Below are positions 11,227 to 21,833 of a DNA stretch of 64,000 bases, one piece after another. How positions within the stretch are numbered: position 1 is the first letter of the stretch; each line of letters opens with the position of its first letter. Source of the stretch: Silene conica (lineage: Eukaryota > Streptophyta > Magnoliopsida > Caryophyllales > Caryophyllaceae); contig CM055315.2 in the NCBI GenBank assembly GCA_029255685.2, positions 48,031,705 to 48,095,704 on the forward strand, read 5' to 3'. Both the position numbers and the translations under genes were made by a program. The notes below the pieces were generated by a model, which was not told where the DNA came from, made no database searches, and worked only from the letters and a program-made list of their open reading frames with translations.

Positions 11227-14200
11227 TCATGCGTCAAAACCGCGAGGGCGTTTTTTAGAAGAAGACTCGGTATTGGTCCATATCCCTTCGTCATGGTCAT
11301 CACGAACATATAAACTAGAAGGCTCGAATATATCCGTATCATCTAAATGTGGTACACGAGGATCAAAGCCCTCAAATACCACATCGTCATCGCAACTATC
11401 CATTGTGGTCTTACTTCTTACAGATAGCACAACTGACCACTTTTTATCCGATGGATCGGTGACATAAAATACTTGTTTCGCTTGTGTCCCTATAATAAAA
11501 GGATCCTCCTTATGACCAAATTTATTAAGATTTACTAAGGTGAATCCTAGTTCATCCTTGCGAACTCCACTAGTAGTTTCAATCCACTTGCATCCAAATA
11601 TAGGTATTAGAAAATCTGTGTAATCTAACTCCCAAATCTCTTCAATGAATCCATAATAATGCATTTGACTTAAAACTGGTTTCTTATCTTTCGAACTAGC
11701 AAAATGCATGCCTTCTGCCTCTACACTAACACCACTATTTTGCATCGTGCTCATGTCATCTTGCCCACGAGTGTAAAAGGTGGATCCATTAACGGCATAA
11801 CCAGTATAAGACGATGCAAAAGTCTTAGGCCCAAAACAAAGCCTCTGTAATCTAGAAGAAATATACTCAGGATATTGTTGCAAGTCTTCTATAACTCGAC
11901 CCTTGAACCAAACTCTAAAAGTCTTATTGTGCTCACTTGCGATCCACATCTCTGATTTATTTCGATGCTTCGCCTTCAACAATGCCTTGTGTTCCTCAAT
12001 GTACGGCTGTACCTCATCCTCGTTATGAAGAACATATGTATGTGCTATATGCCATTTCTCAGTTGCCATATCTAGACGAACATGACCCCTAAGACCTTTG
12101 CCCATCATCCACTCACTGTGCCTATTCTTAGGAATCCCAGGTAGCTCAGAATCTGACAAGTGTGCATAGCAATAAAAAAGTGCTTCATCCGTGATTGCAC
12201 GCTCAGCAATAGACCCTTCAGGACGATATCTATTAGATGTATAATCCTTATACACTTTCATCAATCTCTCAAAAGGATATTGATACCTTAGATAAACTGG
12301 ACCAAGGTATTTGATTTCTCTAACCAAGTGTACAGTTAAATGCACCATTATTGTGAAAAATGAAGGAGGAAAGTACATTTCCAATTGACAAAGAGAAGTG
12401 ACAATTAGTTTTTGCAAAGACTCCAACTCCTTGGGATCTAACACTTTATTGCATATGGCATTGAAGAAAAAGCAAAACCTACTTATGGCGAATCGAACTT
12501 TTTTAGGTAAAATCGAACGTATAGCCACTGGTATTAGTTGTTGCATCAAAGTATGACAATCATGAGACTTTAAACCAACAAGCTTAAGATCTGTCATTGA
12601 TACTAGGCTGTTGATATTGGAAGAATATCCCTTCGGCACTTTAACACTACTTAAGCACTCACAAAACTCTGTTTTCTCCTTTCTTGAAAGTGTATGAGCA
12701 GCCGGAGGCAAATAATATCGTGTTCCTTTCTTTTCTGGTGCCAACTCAGGTCTGATTTTCATATCCACCATGTCCATCCTAGCTGATGTGTTGTCTTTTG
12801 ACTTATTCGGAACATTCAGAAGAGTGTTGATTATATTGTCACACACATTTTTCTCAATATGCATAACATCTAAGCAATATCTTATAGAAAGGTCACGCCA
12901 ATATGGAAGTTTTTCAAAAAGAGGAGACATCTTCTTATATCCCCGAGACGCTAATTTAGAACCCTTCTTCCCATAAGTTATCTCAATTTTTTTCACTCTT
13001 TCATATACTTCATGACCGGTTAATATCTTAGGAGGAGATCGATGTTCAGGTTTTCCATTGAATGGTTTTTGTAGCTTACGATATGAATGATCAGGGTCCA
13101 AGAACCTACGGTATCCCAAGTACGCTTGCTTACGAGAAAACTTCAAATAACAAGAATCGACATCTTCTCCACACAAGGGGCAAGCCTCTTTCCCGTGCAC
13201 AGTGTGTCCAGATAGATTACCATACGCAGGAAAGTCAGAAATAGTACATAGTAACATTGCTTTCAAATTGAAATAACTATTCTGGTAGGCATCAAACACT
13301 CGTATCCCTTCATCCCACAACAATCTCAAATCGTCAAGAAGAGGCTCTAAGTAGACATCTATATCATTACCAGGTTCTTTAGGACCAGAAATCAATAAAG
13401 ACAACATCAAATATTTTCGTTTCATGGAAAGATATGGAGGCAAATTGTAAATAGCTAAAAACACCGGCCAAGTACTATGTTGACTACTCAAATTTCCAAA
13501 GGGATTCATCCCATCAGTGGAGAGTGCAAGGCGGAGATTTCTGGGTTCTTTGCCAAACTCGGGATATTTTGCATCAATAAACTTCCAGTCTTTCCCATCG
13601 GCCGGGTGTCTCAACTTCCCATCATTTGCTTTTGATGTACTATGCCATGTGAGTAATTTGGCATCATCTTTATTCGCAAATAATCGTATCAACCTAGGAA
13701 TTATTGGAAAGTACCACAAAACTTTAGCTGGGATCCCCTCCTTCTTTTGATATCGCCATTCCTTACACACTGGACAACTAGTGAGATTAGCATATCCCTT
13801 GCGATATAATATGCAATCATTGGGACATGCGTGGATTTTTTCATATTTCATACCAATTCCCCTAAGTAGCTTCTTTACCTCATATGTGCGATCGGGAAGT
13901 ACATTATTTTCGGGGAGCATGTCCTTTAATAATTTCAGGAGGTCTGTGAAACTCTTGTCACTCCACCCATTTGTTGCTTTTAAATTATATAACTTAACAA
14001 GAGCTGTCAATTTAGTGTGCTTACAACTACTATAAAGAGGCACTTCGGAATCTTTCAATTTCTCCAATACAACACTGGTATCCTCCAAATCATTTTCATC
14101 AAGATCCTCATCAGTTTCATCTACAATACCTTCTTGCTCATCACCTCCAAACATATCTCCCCATGATTTATCCAACATATCGTCACACCCATCTCCTGCC

Positions 14201-14553
14201 TCAGTATTCATATTACAACCCGGATCTTCTAGTGAATTAGACTCATCGGGCTCTTCATCGTCACTCAAGCATGTTTCTCTCTCAATCTCCCCAAATTGGA
14301 CATCTATTCCATCTAAATTTTTTGATTCTCCATGGAAAATCCAACAAGTGTACTTTGGATTAAAATTTGTCTTATTTAAATGTATTCTTACATCTCCAAA
14401 GCTCATATACCTAATATTCCGGCACATATCACAAGGGCACGCCATACTAGATTTGTCTTTCACGTTCTTTATTACGAAGTCGTAAAATTCAGCTAACCCG
14501 GCATCATATTCTACTTCGCCCTTTTTCCCATTAATCATCCAAGTACGAGCCAT
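11227..14553 (-). CDS. TNP2-type CACTA transposase, single uninterrupted 1108-aa frame
   Basis: This protein would cut and join the CACTA element's termini in the nucleus. Residues 1-80 form a transposase-associated domain with CPCDMC (39-44) and CWIFHGE (70-76). The central TNP2 region follows: CPVCKEWRY (260-268), LSTDGMNPF (344-352), CTISDFPAYGNLSGH (436-450), CPLCGED (458-464) and CLDVMHIEKNVCDNI (560-574). A DUF4218-like block covers about 660-790 (LKSHDCHTLMQQL, then PFERLMKVYKDY), and a DUF4216-like block near 985-1060 (FGCKWIETTSG, then VNLNKFGHKEDPF). The acidic stretch at about 95-165 is normal for the family. The start MARTWMINGKKG matches usual N-termini, and the length is full size. 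It has no obvious introns, whereas many relatives have some. It lies upstream of the Ulp1-domain gene on the same strand. Confidence 0.93.
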   Translation of the reverse strand: MARTWMINGKKGEVEYDAGLAEFYDFVIKNVKDKSSMACPCDMCRNIRYMSFGDVRIHLNKTNFNPKYTCWIFHGESKNLDGIDVQFGEIERETCLSDDEEPDESNSLEDPGCNMNTEAGDGCDDMLDKSWGDMFGGDEQEGIVDETDEDLDENDLEDTSVVLEKLKDSEVPLYSSCKHTKLTALVKLYNLKATNGWSDKSFTDLLKLLKDMLPENNVLPDRTYEVKKLLRGIGMKYEKIHACPNDCILYRKGYANLTSCPVCKEWRYQKKEGIPAKVLWYFPIIPRLIRLFANKDDAKLLTWHSTSKANDGKLRHPADGKDWKFIDAKYPEFGKEPRNLRLALSTDGMNPFGNLSSQHSTWPVFLAIYNLPPYLSMKRKYLMLSLLISGPKEPGNDIDVYLEPLLDDLRLLWDEGIRVFDAYQNSYFNLKAMLLCTISDFPAYGNLSGHTVHGKEACPLCGEDVDSCYLKFSRKQAYLGYRRFLDPDHSYRKLQKPFNGKPEHRSPPKILTGHEVYERVKKIEITYGKKGSKLASRGYKKMSPLFEKLPYWRDLSIRYCLDVMHIEKNVCDNIINTLLNVPNKSKDNTSARMDMVDMKIRPELAPEKKGTRYYLPPAAHTLSRKEKTEFCECLSSVKVPKGYSSNINSLVSMTDLKLVGLKSHDCHTLMQQLIPVAIRSILPKKVRFAISRFCFFFNAICNKVLDPKELESLQKLIVTSLCQLEMYFPPSFFTIMVHLTVHLVREIKYLGPVYLRYQYPFERLMKVYKDYTSNRYRPEGSIAERAITDEALFYCYAHLSDSELPGIPKNRHSEWMMGKGLRGHVRLDMATEKWHIAHTYVLHNEDEVQPYIEEHKALLKAKHRNKSEMWIASEHNKTFRVWFKGRVIEDLQQYPEYISSRLQRLCFGPKTFASSYTGYAVNGSTFYTRGQDDMSTMQNSGVSVEAEGMHFASSKDKKPVLSQMHYYGFIEEIWELDYTDFLIPIFGCKWIETTSGVRKDELGFTLVNLNKFGHKEDPFIIGTQAKQVFYVTDPSDKKWSVVLSVRSKTTMDSCDDDVVFEGFDPRVPHLDDTDIFEPSSLYVRDDHDEGIWTNTESSSKKRPRGFDA

Positions 14554-16139
14554 ATTCGGCTACATAATTACAACATAATTCAATTATTAAATTCATAATT
14601 CAATTATTAACGATAATAATACTAATAGCAATAATAATACTAATAGTAATAATATCACGATAATAATACTAAGGACGATAATAATACTAAGGACGATAAT
14701 AATACTAATAGCAATAATAATACTAAGGACGATAATAATACTAAGGACGATAACAGTTGATTTGTGTATGATTTAGACTGTGGTATTTCATTGATAATAT
14801 GCATCTAATGTCTTGTTAAACAACGAACTAACATATTTCTCACTTTTTTTCCTGACAGGATTGCAATCAATTCTATTCTCAACATAAAAAAAAGGAATCA
14901 GTGCCAATAACATTATGCTCATGCAATTCTGTGTACTAATGTGTAGGCTGATCAGACTAGAGACACGGGCAGATGATATTGCTCATGCAATTCTGTGTAC
15001 TTCTATTTCTCTCCGCTCTTCTGTTTAATGCCTATATGATATATGTTGATTTCTATTTTCTCAAGTACAAATATTTGAAATATTCTGGATGGTTGGTGCC
15101 GAACATTTTTATATGTAATATTATAGAAATTTATAGGCAAATGGTTCAATGGTTATGTATAACCTGATTGTTCAGCAACAACTACCATAGTTCCATCTTC
15201 TGCTTTTCTGAATTTCTTCATAGGCACGGTTTCAGATGACCGCGCGTTTGGCATTTATTTGTCATTTCTTTTTACGCCAAGAATTTATCATGTGAGATAG
15301 ATTTGCATAACCTTTTTTTATGTTAATATGTTGGCTATTTCAACTCTGTCAGCAAATGGACAGTAGGGTGCCGAACGTAGATGCAATATCAGCAATGGGC
15401 AGGGACAGTAGGGTGCCGAACGTAGCAGCTTAAATGGGTGTGCAGCTTAATAGTTAATTGGCACTGATTCCTTTTTAGTCTAGCACTAATATTAAGCGTA
15501 CAGAGGGCAAACTCAATGTATGAACAACGAACTCTGGTTCACGATTTTAGTCTATTTGCTTCTACTCCCTCTGCCTACATTCCTACAACTGAATTGGCCA
15601 TGATAGAAACCAGGGGTGGCAATTTCAGCCGAGCCTTCCCAACTAACCACTGCTGCCTTTTCTATCTTAGTGATTTAAGGGTGTTTGACTCAGTTGAATG
15701 AGGACAGAAAAAACATCACGAATTTCAGAAAAAACATACAAACCATATATTCAACATCAAAACCTTCATCATATACATTAACCCACAATATACATCATAT
15801 TCCTCATCCAAATCACATACAAACCATATATTCAACATGAAAACCACAAATTATACATCATATATTATTCAAAATCAAAACCACATAAACATTCATAAAA
15901 CATAATAACCCAAATAAAATCAAGAAAAAATTGGTAATTCAAACAAGAGTAAAGGAGAAAGAGGGCGTACGATTATGGTTCAGTTGCTTGGTGAAGAAGA
16001 AACTATGGCGGACGATTGATAGCAAGATTGAATTCGCAGATTGATAGCAAGAAGAAACTATGTGGAAAATACGCAGACTTTGAATTCGCAGAATTTCAAA
16101 GGTTTTCGAAGGCTGCAGCAGTTACTGTGTGTTACACGT
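14554..16139 (-). promoter_or_regulatory. 5' region of the CACTA transposase gene
   Basis: This region upstream of the transposase start has no gene I recognise. An imperfect tandem array based on ACGATAATAATACTAAGG lies at 14610-14755, close to the start codon. A shorter duplication, GGACAGTAGGGTGCCGAACGTAG, appears twice near 15358-15425. Scattered small open frames have no family features. The promoter and leader of the minus-strand transposase must lie here, but no specific site can be named. Confidence 0.5.
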
Positions 16140-16695
16140 TATGTTTAATTTTTATGAAGAGAAAAGAGAACGGTTCACAAGGCAACCGTCTTCTTTTAGA
16201 AGCAAAGAGAACGGTTCTAAAGGCAACCATTCTCTTTTAGTTATTAAGTTTAATTTTTATGAAGAGCAAAGAGAACGGTTCACAAGGCAACCGTTCTCTT
16301 TTAGTTATTATGTTTAATTTTTATGAAGAGCAAAGAGAACGGTTCACAAGGCAACCGTCTTCTTTTAGAAGCAAAGAGAATGGTTCTCAGGGCAACCGTT
16401 CTCTTTTAGTTATAATGAAAAATTGTTATGAAAAGCAAAGAGGACGGTTCTCAAGGCAACCGTGCTCTTTTAGTTTCTCTCAAGGCAAAGAGAACGGTTT
16501 CCTAGAGAACCGTTCTCTTAGATTTCCAAATGATAACATAAGAGCACGGTTAAGTATTTTAACCGTTCTCTTTAGTTTATTTACAACAAATAAAGACGGG
16601 TTATAATGGGAACCGTCTTGTATTTCTTATTTAAAAAATCCCGCGCATCTTTAGTGACACATTAGCACGGTTCCGCAAAAATTCGTTCCATTAGC
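16140..16695. repeat. CACTA subterminal repeats, right end
   Basis: More than ten copies of AAGAGAACGGTT and variants, with paired AACCGTTCTCTT, mirror the array at the left end. Part of it is a higher-order tandem repeat in which GAAGAGCAAAGAGAACGG and TTTAGTTATTA-G-TTAA recur at about 16150-16410. The array lies 30-580 bp inside the right terminus. Confidence 0.85.
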
Positions 16696-16726
16696 CCCGT
16701 CTCCTAAACCTATATTTGTAGTAGTG

Positions 16727-17586
16727 AAAAGATGTGAATATATGGTATATTCACATAGTAAACCATTAATACAAATTGATGTATGAGCATCAAAGATTGT
16801 TTATGTGGAGCAGTGATATCGTATTGACTATTCGCACATAACAATCACTCTTATCGTTTGAGTTATTATTAACTCACAAATATTATATACTTTGTGAAAT
16901 CCAAATGGGTTGTAAGAGACAATTTTGAACCCCATCAGTGAACTGGATTAAATTAGTATAGCCCATAGTCGCTTGTATGAGGTGACGTCTCGAAGAGACT
17001 AGAGTGTGAGGCGATTGATGACAAGTTCAGATGTCATAGAGTCATATGGGATGACTAGTCGATCACATAGGCAGACTGTGTAACACTTTGTCGGGCATTA
17101 AGTGACCGCTTATAGAGTTCTGGAAATTTTATAATTAGCCTGGTCGTGGCGAGAGCTACTATATTATTCACATGAGTCGATTCTGAGACTTGAGACTGTT
17201 CGCCCAAGGTGACACAGCCTCAGATTGACTTTGATTTTTGCTCTACGATCAACCGTTAAAGGGGGTCAAATGAGCTTCTTTTGGGTCATGATGGACTGTG
17301 TTAGTCGAAGGGAACAGTAGGATAGGAATTGTCCAGTCCCTCGTCGGGGTTGTCTTAAATCTCAGGACCACTCGAGGAGAAGTTTAACTGAAAATGCGTG
17401 GCCACGCTCGGAAGGTATCTATGGTAGATAATTCCGGTCAAAACAGTTAAATCTCCAGATCGAGAAAACCGCTCAAGATATGATCAAATGCAAGTACGAC
17501 CTGGAAGACACCTTGCATTGAGTGGGAGATGACGTAATAGGACAAGAGAATTGGTGACGCACACTTGTCGAGGACAAGTGGGAGAT
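16727..17586 (+). mobile_element. Interior of the outer LTR element, right part, with polypurine tract
   Basis: No gene is recognised. Much of it matches, in reverse complement with clear divergence, the stretch 19570-20400: for example GAGTGTGAGGCGATTGATG, GACTAGTCGATCACATAGG and CGCTTATAGAGTTCTGG. The polypurine tract AAGTGGGAGAT ends at 17586, directly before the LTR start TGTTGGG. Confidence 0.75.
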
Positions 17587-18288
17587 TGTTGGGAAATGTG
17601 TCCTCAAAAATAGTGCGATCACGACAGTGATAAAAGTCATTGTCATAAATCTTATCAAAAGAATATGCAAGGGACGATCCGATATTTGATATAGTCAACT
17701 GACCAACATTAATCGGTAATGATTGGCTGACTAGAGTTTGACATTACTGTCGTATGACGGTGGTGGTCAGTTGATCCCTTTAGGTCACACCTTTAGGACT
17801 AACCCCTTAAATATATATTGATCAATTGTATATGATACGAATTGATCGATATTCTTAAAACCATATATCGAGAAATCAGAGGTTGAATCTTAAAGTAAGA
17901 ATTATATTTGAAATTGAAATGTGTCAATTGTCAAATATTAATCGATGTTTTAGAAATATCGAAATTAGTATAATAAATGGTTCATGGTTATAACAAACGT
18001 TGTTAATATATCGTATCGACGATTATTACGATAATCATATGTTGGGACAATAATTTCGAATTACTAAATAACTTGTTAAATATGATTTAATTAATTTAGA
18101 AATATTATTTATATGATAAATATATATTTTAAATTAATACAATTATTATGTCACATAAGATGTTACATATTAGTAAATTGTACAAATTATAAATCGTAGA
18201 TTGAAAGTCCATTTTACGTTTGTGTGTGTGTGTACCGTGTATATTGACATTATAAGTTAATTTATATGTGATATTTTATCCATATAAT
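17587..18288 (+). repeat. 3' LTR of the outer element, first part
   Basis: It starts TGTTGGGAAATGTGTCC, like the LTRs of the related minus-strand element read on their own strand. Shared text includes GTCAACTGACCAACATTAAT and TACTGTCGTATGACGGTGG. It is split at 18288 by the insertion of 18289-36675, with ATAAT duplicated, and continues at 36676-37209. Confidence 0.8.
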
Positions 18289-19564
18289 TGTTGGGTTTTA
18301 TTAGTTGCTCATAAACTAATCTTTTAGTCATACTAACATAATCTTTTAATTAACCCTTTAATTAACATATTATAAGTGATCTTAAGCATGCTAAAATGCG
18401 GAAATAAGAGAGTTCTCGAACCCTTACATACGGTCCGAAAGAATGGCAAGGATGATCCTCCTAGTACCCAAATAAGAATACCTCCTTTGGATGCACCAAG
18501 ACTATCCCTTAACCAACCGAGATCTTGAACAAGCTAGCACAAAACCGGTTTCTCCTTAAACTTATTCTAATCTCTCTAATTAGAACATTATTTCAATACT
18601 ACAAAAATAGTATGATTTTATTATCTTATAATATATATTTAGAGGTTTTGGTGTTCTATTTTCTCACCCTTAGAAAAATAACACAAGCATAAGCATTAGA
18701 ATAAAAGGAGGCTAGGGTTAAAAATTATATTATGTGAACAACTCACATAATATATGGAGTGATGGTGTGCATGCCGTGTTCAAGGCATAGGGAAGAGGTG
18801 AGGAGAGCACATTGTGCTTACCCATGCACTAGGGTGGCTCTAGGATGATTAAAGTCTAAACACCTTTAATCATGATGTTGGAGTTATTAAATAACTCTTA
18901 ATACTACTCCTTATTACCCTCCCAAAACCGGTACACCATTCACTAATAAGGACCTCATTTTACAATTTTTATCAACTTTACAATTGTATGTTATGTGACA
19001 TACAATATGTCACAATTTAATAAAATAACAATTGTTTAATTTATTCATACATATTTATCAAGTAAATATTATTCATAAATTAATAAATCACATTTATTTA
19101 GTTGATAAGTAATTCGAAATTACTAACATGTAAAATGGTCATTTATAATAATCGTCAATACTATCTACAACTCTTGTAATAATTATAACCCAATTCATTC
19201 TAATTACGATATTATAAAAATATCGTTTATTGTTTAACAATTGACACGTTTCAATTTTAAACATAAATCTTACATTAAGATTTAACCTCTAATTTCTCGA
19301 TATACGAGTTTAAGGAATATGAGCAAATCGTATGAATATACATTTGATCATTTTTATCAATTAAGGGAATTGTCCTAAAGGTGTGACCTAAAGGGATCAA
19401 CTGACCACCACCGTCATACGACAGTAATGTCAAACTCTAGCTAGCCAATCATTACCGATTAATGTTGGTCAGTTGACTAATATAAATCGTATCATCCCTT
19501 GCGCATTCTCGTTATGAGATTTAATTACGTGATCGCACTATTGTTGAGGACACATTTCCCAACA
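18289..19564 (-). repeat. 3' LTR of the minus-strand LTR element
   Basis: This 1276-bp repeat runs TGTTGGGTTTTATTAG to CATTTCCCAACA on the + strand. It is nearly identical to 35400-36675. Its right edge meets ATCTCCCACTTGTCC, the complement of a polypurine tract, which marks it as the 3' LTR. Confidence 0.93.
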
Positions 19565-21828
19565 ATCTCCCACTTGTCCTCGACAAGTGTGCGTCACCAA
19601 TTCTCTTGTCCTATTACAATCTCCCACTCAATGCAAGATGTCTCTCTAAGGTCGTACTTGCATTCGATCATATCATGAGTGGTTTCCTCGATCTGGAGAA
19701 TAACTGTTTGACCGGAATTATCTACCATAGATACCTTCCGAGCGTGGCAACGCATTTCCAGTTAACTTCTCCTCGAGTGGCCCTGAGATTTGAACAACCC
19801 TGACAAGGGGTGGACAATTTCTATCGCACTACTTCCTTCAACTAGTCACAGTTAGTCGCAACCCAAAACAATCCCATTTGACTCCAGTTACGAAAAGTCG
19901 TAGAGAATGGATCAAGGTTATGCCTAAACTGTACCATCTTGGGAGAGTAGTCTTTAGTCTAAGAATTGACTCACAAGAATACTATAGCAGCTCTCGTCAC
20001 GACCCGGCTATAAAATTTCCAGAACTCTATAAGCGGTCACATTGCCCGACAGAGTGTCTCTTACAGTCTGCCTATGTGATCGACTAGTCATCACATATGA
20101 CTCTATGGCATTTGAACTTGCCATCAATCGCCTCACACTCTAGTCGCTTTGAGACGTCACCTCATGTAAGCGGCTAGGGACCATACTAAGTCAATCCAGT
20201 TCACTTATGGGGTTCAATATTGTCTCTTACAACCCATTTGGATCCTGACAAAGTATCTTTTACTTTGAGTTAATTATAACTCAAATGATGTTGTCATGCA
20301 ACAATAGTCAATACTATTACATTGCATTTGATGCACAATCATCTATTTGTATTAGTGCTTTGCGAATAACCTTTATTCATGATTGCAAAACTTACAAATT
20401 TTGGTCTCCTTCATTCTCATATTATCCCGTAAAATATGATTCTATTTGAGTACATATCTAGAACTCTTTCTAGATTTTGAGTTTTCTTTCCGGAGGAAGG
20501 CTCCCACTGTTATCTTATAACTTGTGACGTATCGATATACTGGAGGGATTAAGAATCACTCTCTACAGTCACTTGTGTACTGAAATCTATATTGTAGTCT
20601 ATTTAAGATTTCATTATTGTATAATTTTCACTCATCTTGGCTATTTGATAATGGTTTCATTCATCGTAATGAGTAATGTATCCAACCATTCTAACTTCTA
20701 GTGGGCGACCTTTTATTATCCATATAATAAACCTTCCCATTAAAACTCCATCATCATATGATACAAATTATTTTATTCATCTAAATTGAGTACCTCTTAT
20801 TCTTTACTCTTAAAGAATCACCCATTCTCTCTAAATGCTAGGTTTCAATTTTTTAATGAAAATTGCTCCCACTGAAAACAATATCTCTCGATATCTTAAA
20901 TGAACCTTTCATTTCTCGCATGTTAAACTATTACTTGAATTATTATCACTATCTCTATAGTGATCCATCTTTTCAGATCATACCTTTTGACACAACATAA
21001 ACTACTGTCGAGGGGACTGAGATGATTTCTCCTCTATTATCTTATAATCATAGAAAAATCATTATTTCAAGGTATCGGTCTTGCCTCCGAATAGATAGAT
21101 GATTTCTCCTCTATTATCTTATAATCTTTGAAAAATCACTTTCTCATGGAGCCGATCTTCCTTCCGAATTCATACGGTGTTTCCTACTGAAACAATTGAA
21201 GACAAAGAACCTTTCTTCGAGTGTCCTCCCGTAGTTTCTTCAGTGTACCTTTCTTCGAGTGTCCTCCCGTAGTTTCTTTGTTATCTTATTTAGGTTTTTT
21301 CTTAAGAACCCTTTCAGGAATCTTCTCTAAGATCCTATAGTTATATCATTGGTTTGTAGGTCGAATATTTTCTCCCACTCTATCCTTTAAAATAACCCTT
21401 ATTTGTACAAGGATAGCTTATTTCGATCGTACAAATGTATATAAGTTTATGGTATGATGAATACATTCTCATTTTCACTTAAAATGAAAATCTTATAATG
21501 AACTAATATTGTCTCATTTTGATTGAAAGTATCTCATGGGGTGTAGTTCTCTGTTTTAATCAACTCTTTGATTATATTATACTTGATCGTATCAATATTT
21601 ATTGTGTGATAAGATCACTATTATTCATGTTTTAACAAGGCATGCAATTTATTTGATAAATCAAAACATTGATTAAGAACAAAAGTAGTGACTCGGGTTG
21701 AAAAACCAAGTCACTAATATCCAAAATTACAACCATTGTTTTAGGATTTTAATCCTTGTCTTACAAGAAAGTAAATTGTTCCAAAATAAAATGCAAAATA
21801 TGAAAGAAGACGATATGAAAATTAGAGG
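19565..21828 (-). mobile_element. Interior of the minus-strand LTR element, 3' part
   Basis: No gene is recognised. The sequence is related to the outer element's interior in inverse orientation. A short direct duplication, TTTCTTCGAGTGTCCTCCCG, occurs at about 21213 and 21251. It ends at the CTAGC target duplication of the inserted chromovirus (21829-21833). Confidence 0.75.
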
Positions 21829-21833
21829 CTAGC

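Larger units (their letters stand above)
4512..16726 (-). mobile_element. CACTA (En/Spm) DNA transposon, apparently complete
   Basis: The element begins CACTACTACAAAATA at 4512 and ends with the inverse, TATTTGTAGTAGTG, at 16726. The 3-bp target duplication AAA lies at 4509-4511 and 16727-16729. Both ends carry dense subterminal copies of AACCGTTCTCTT or its complement, the usual transposase-binding array of this superfamily. Two genes lie on the minus strand: a TNP2-type transposase (11227-14553) and a downstream multi-exon gene (5256-10758) ending in a Ulp1-like protease domain. Neither gene shows an internal stop in the proposed structure. At 12.2 kb it falls in the size range of autonomous plant CACTA elements. 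It sits in the interior of the outer LTR element, so it arrived later. Confidence 0.93.
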
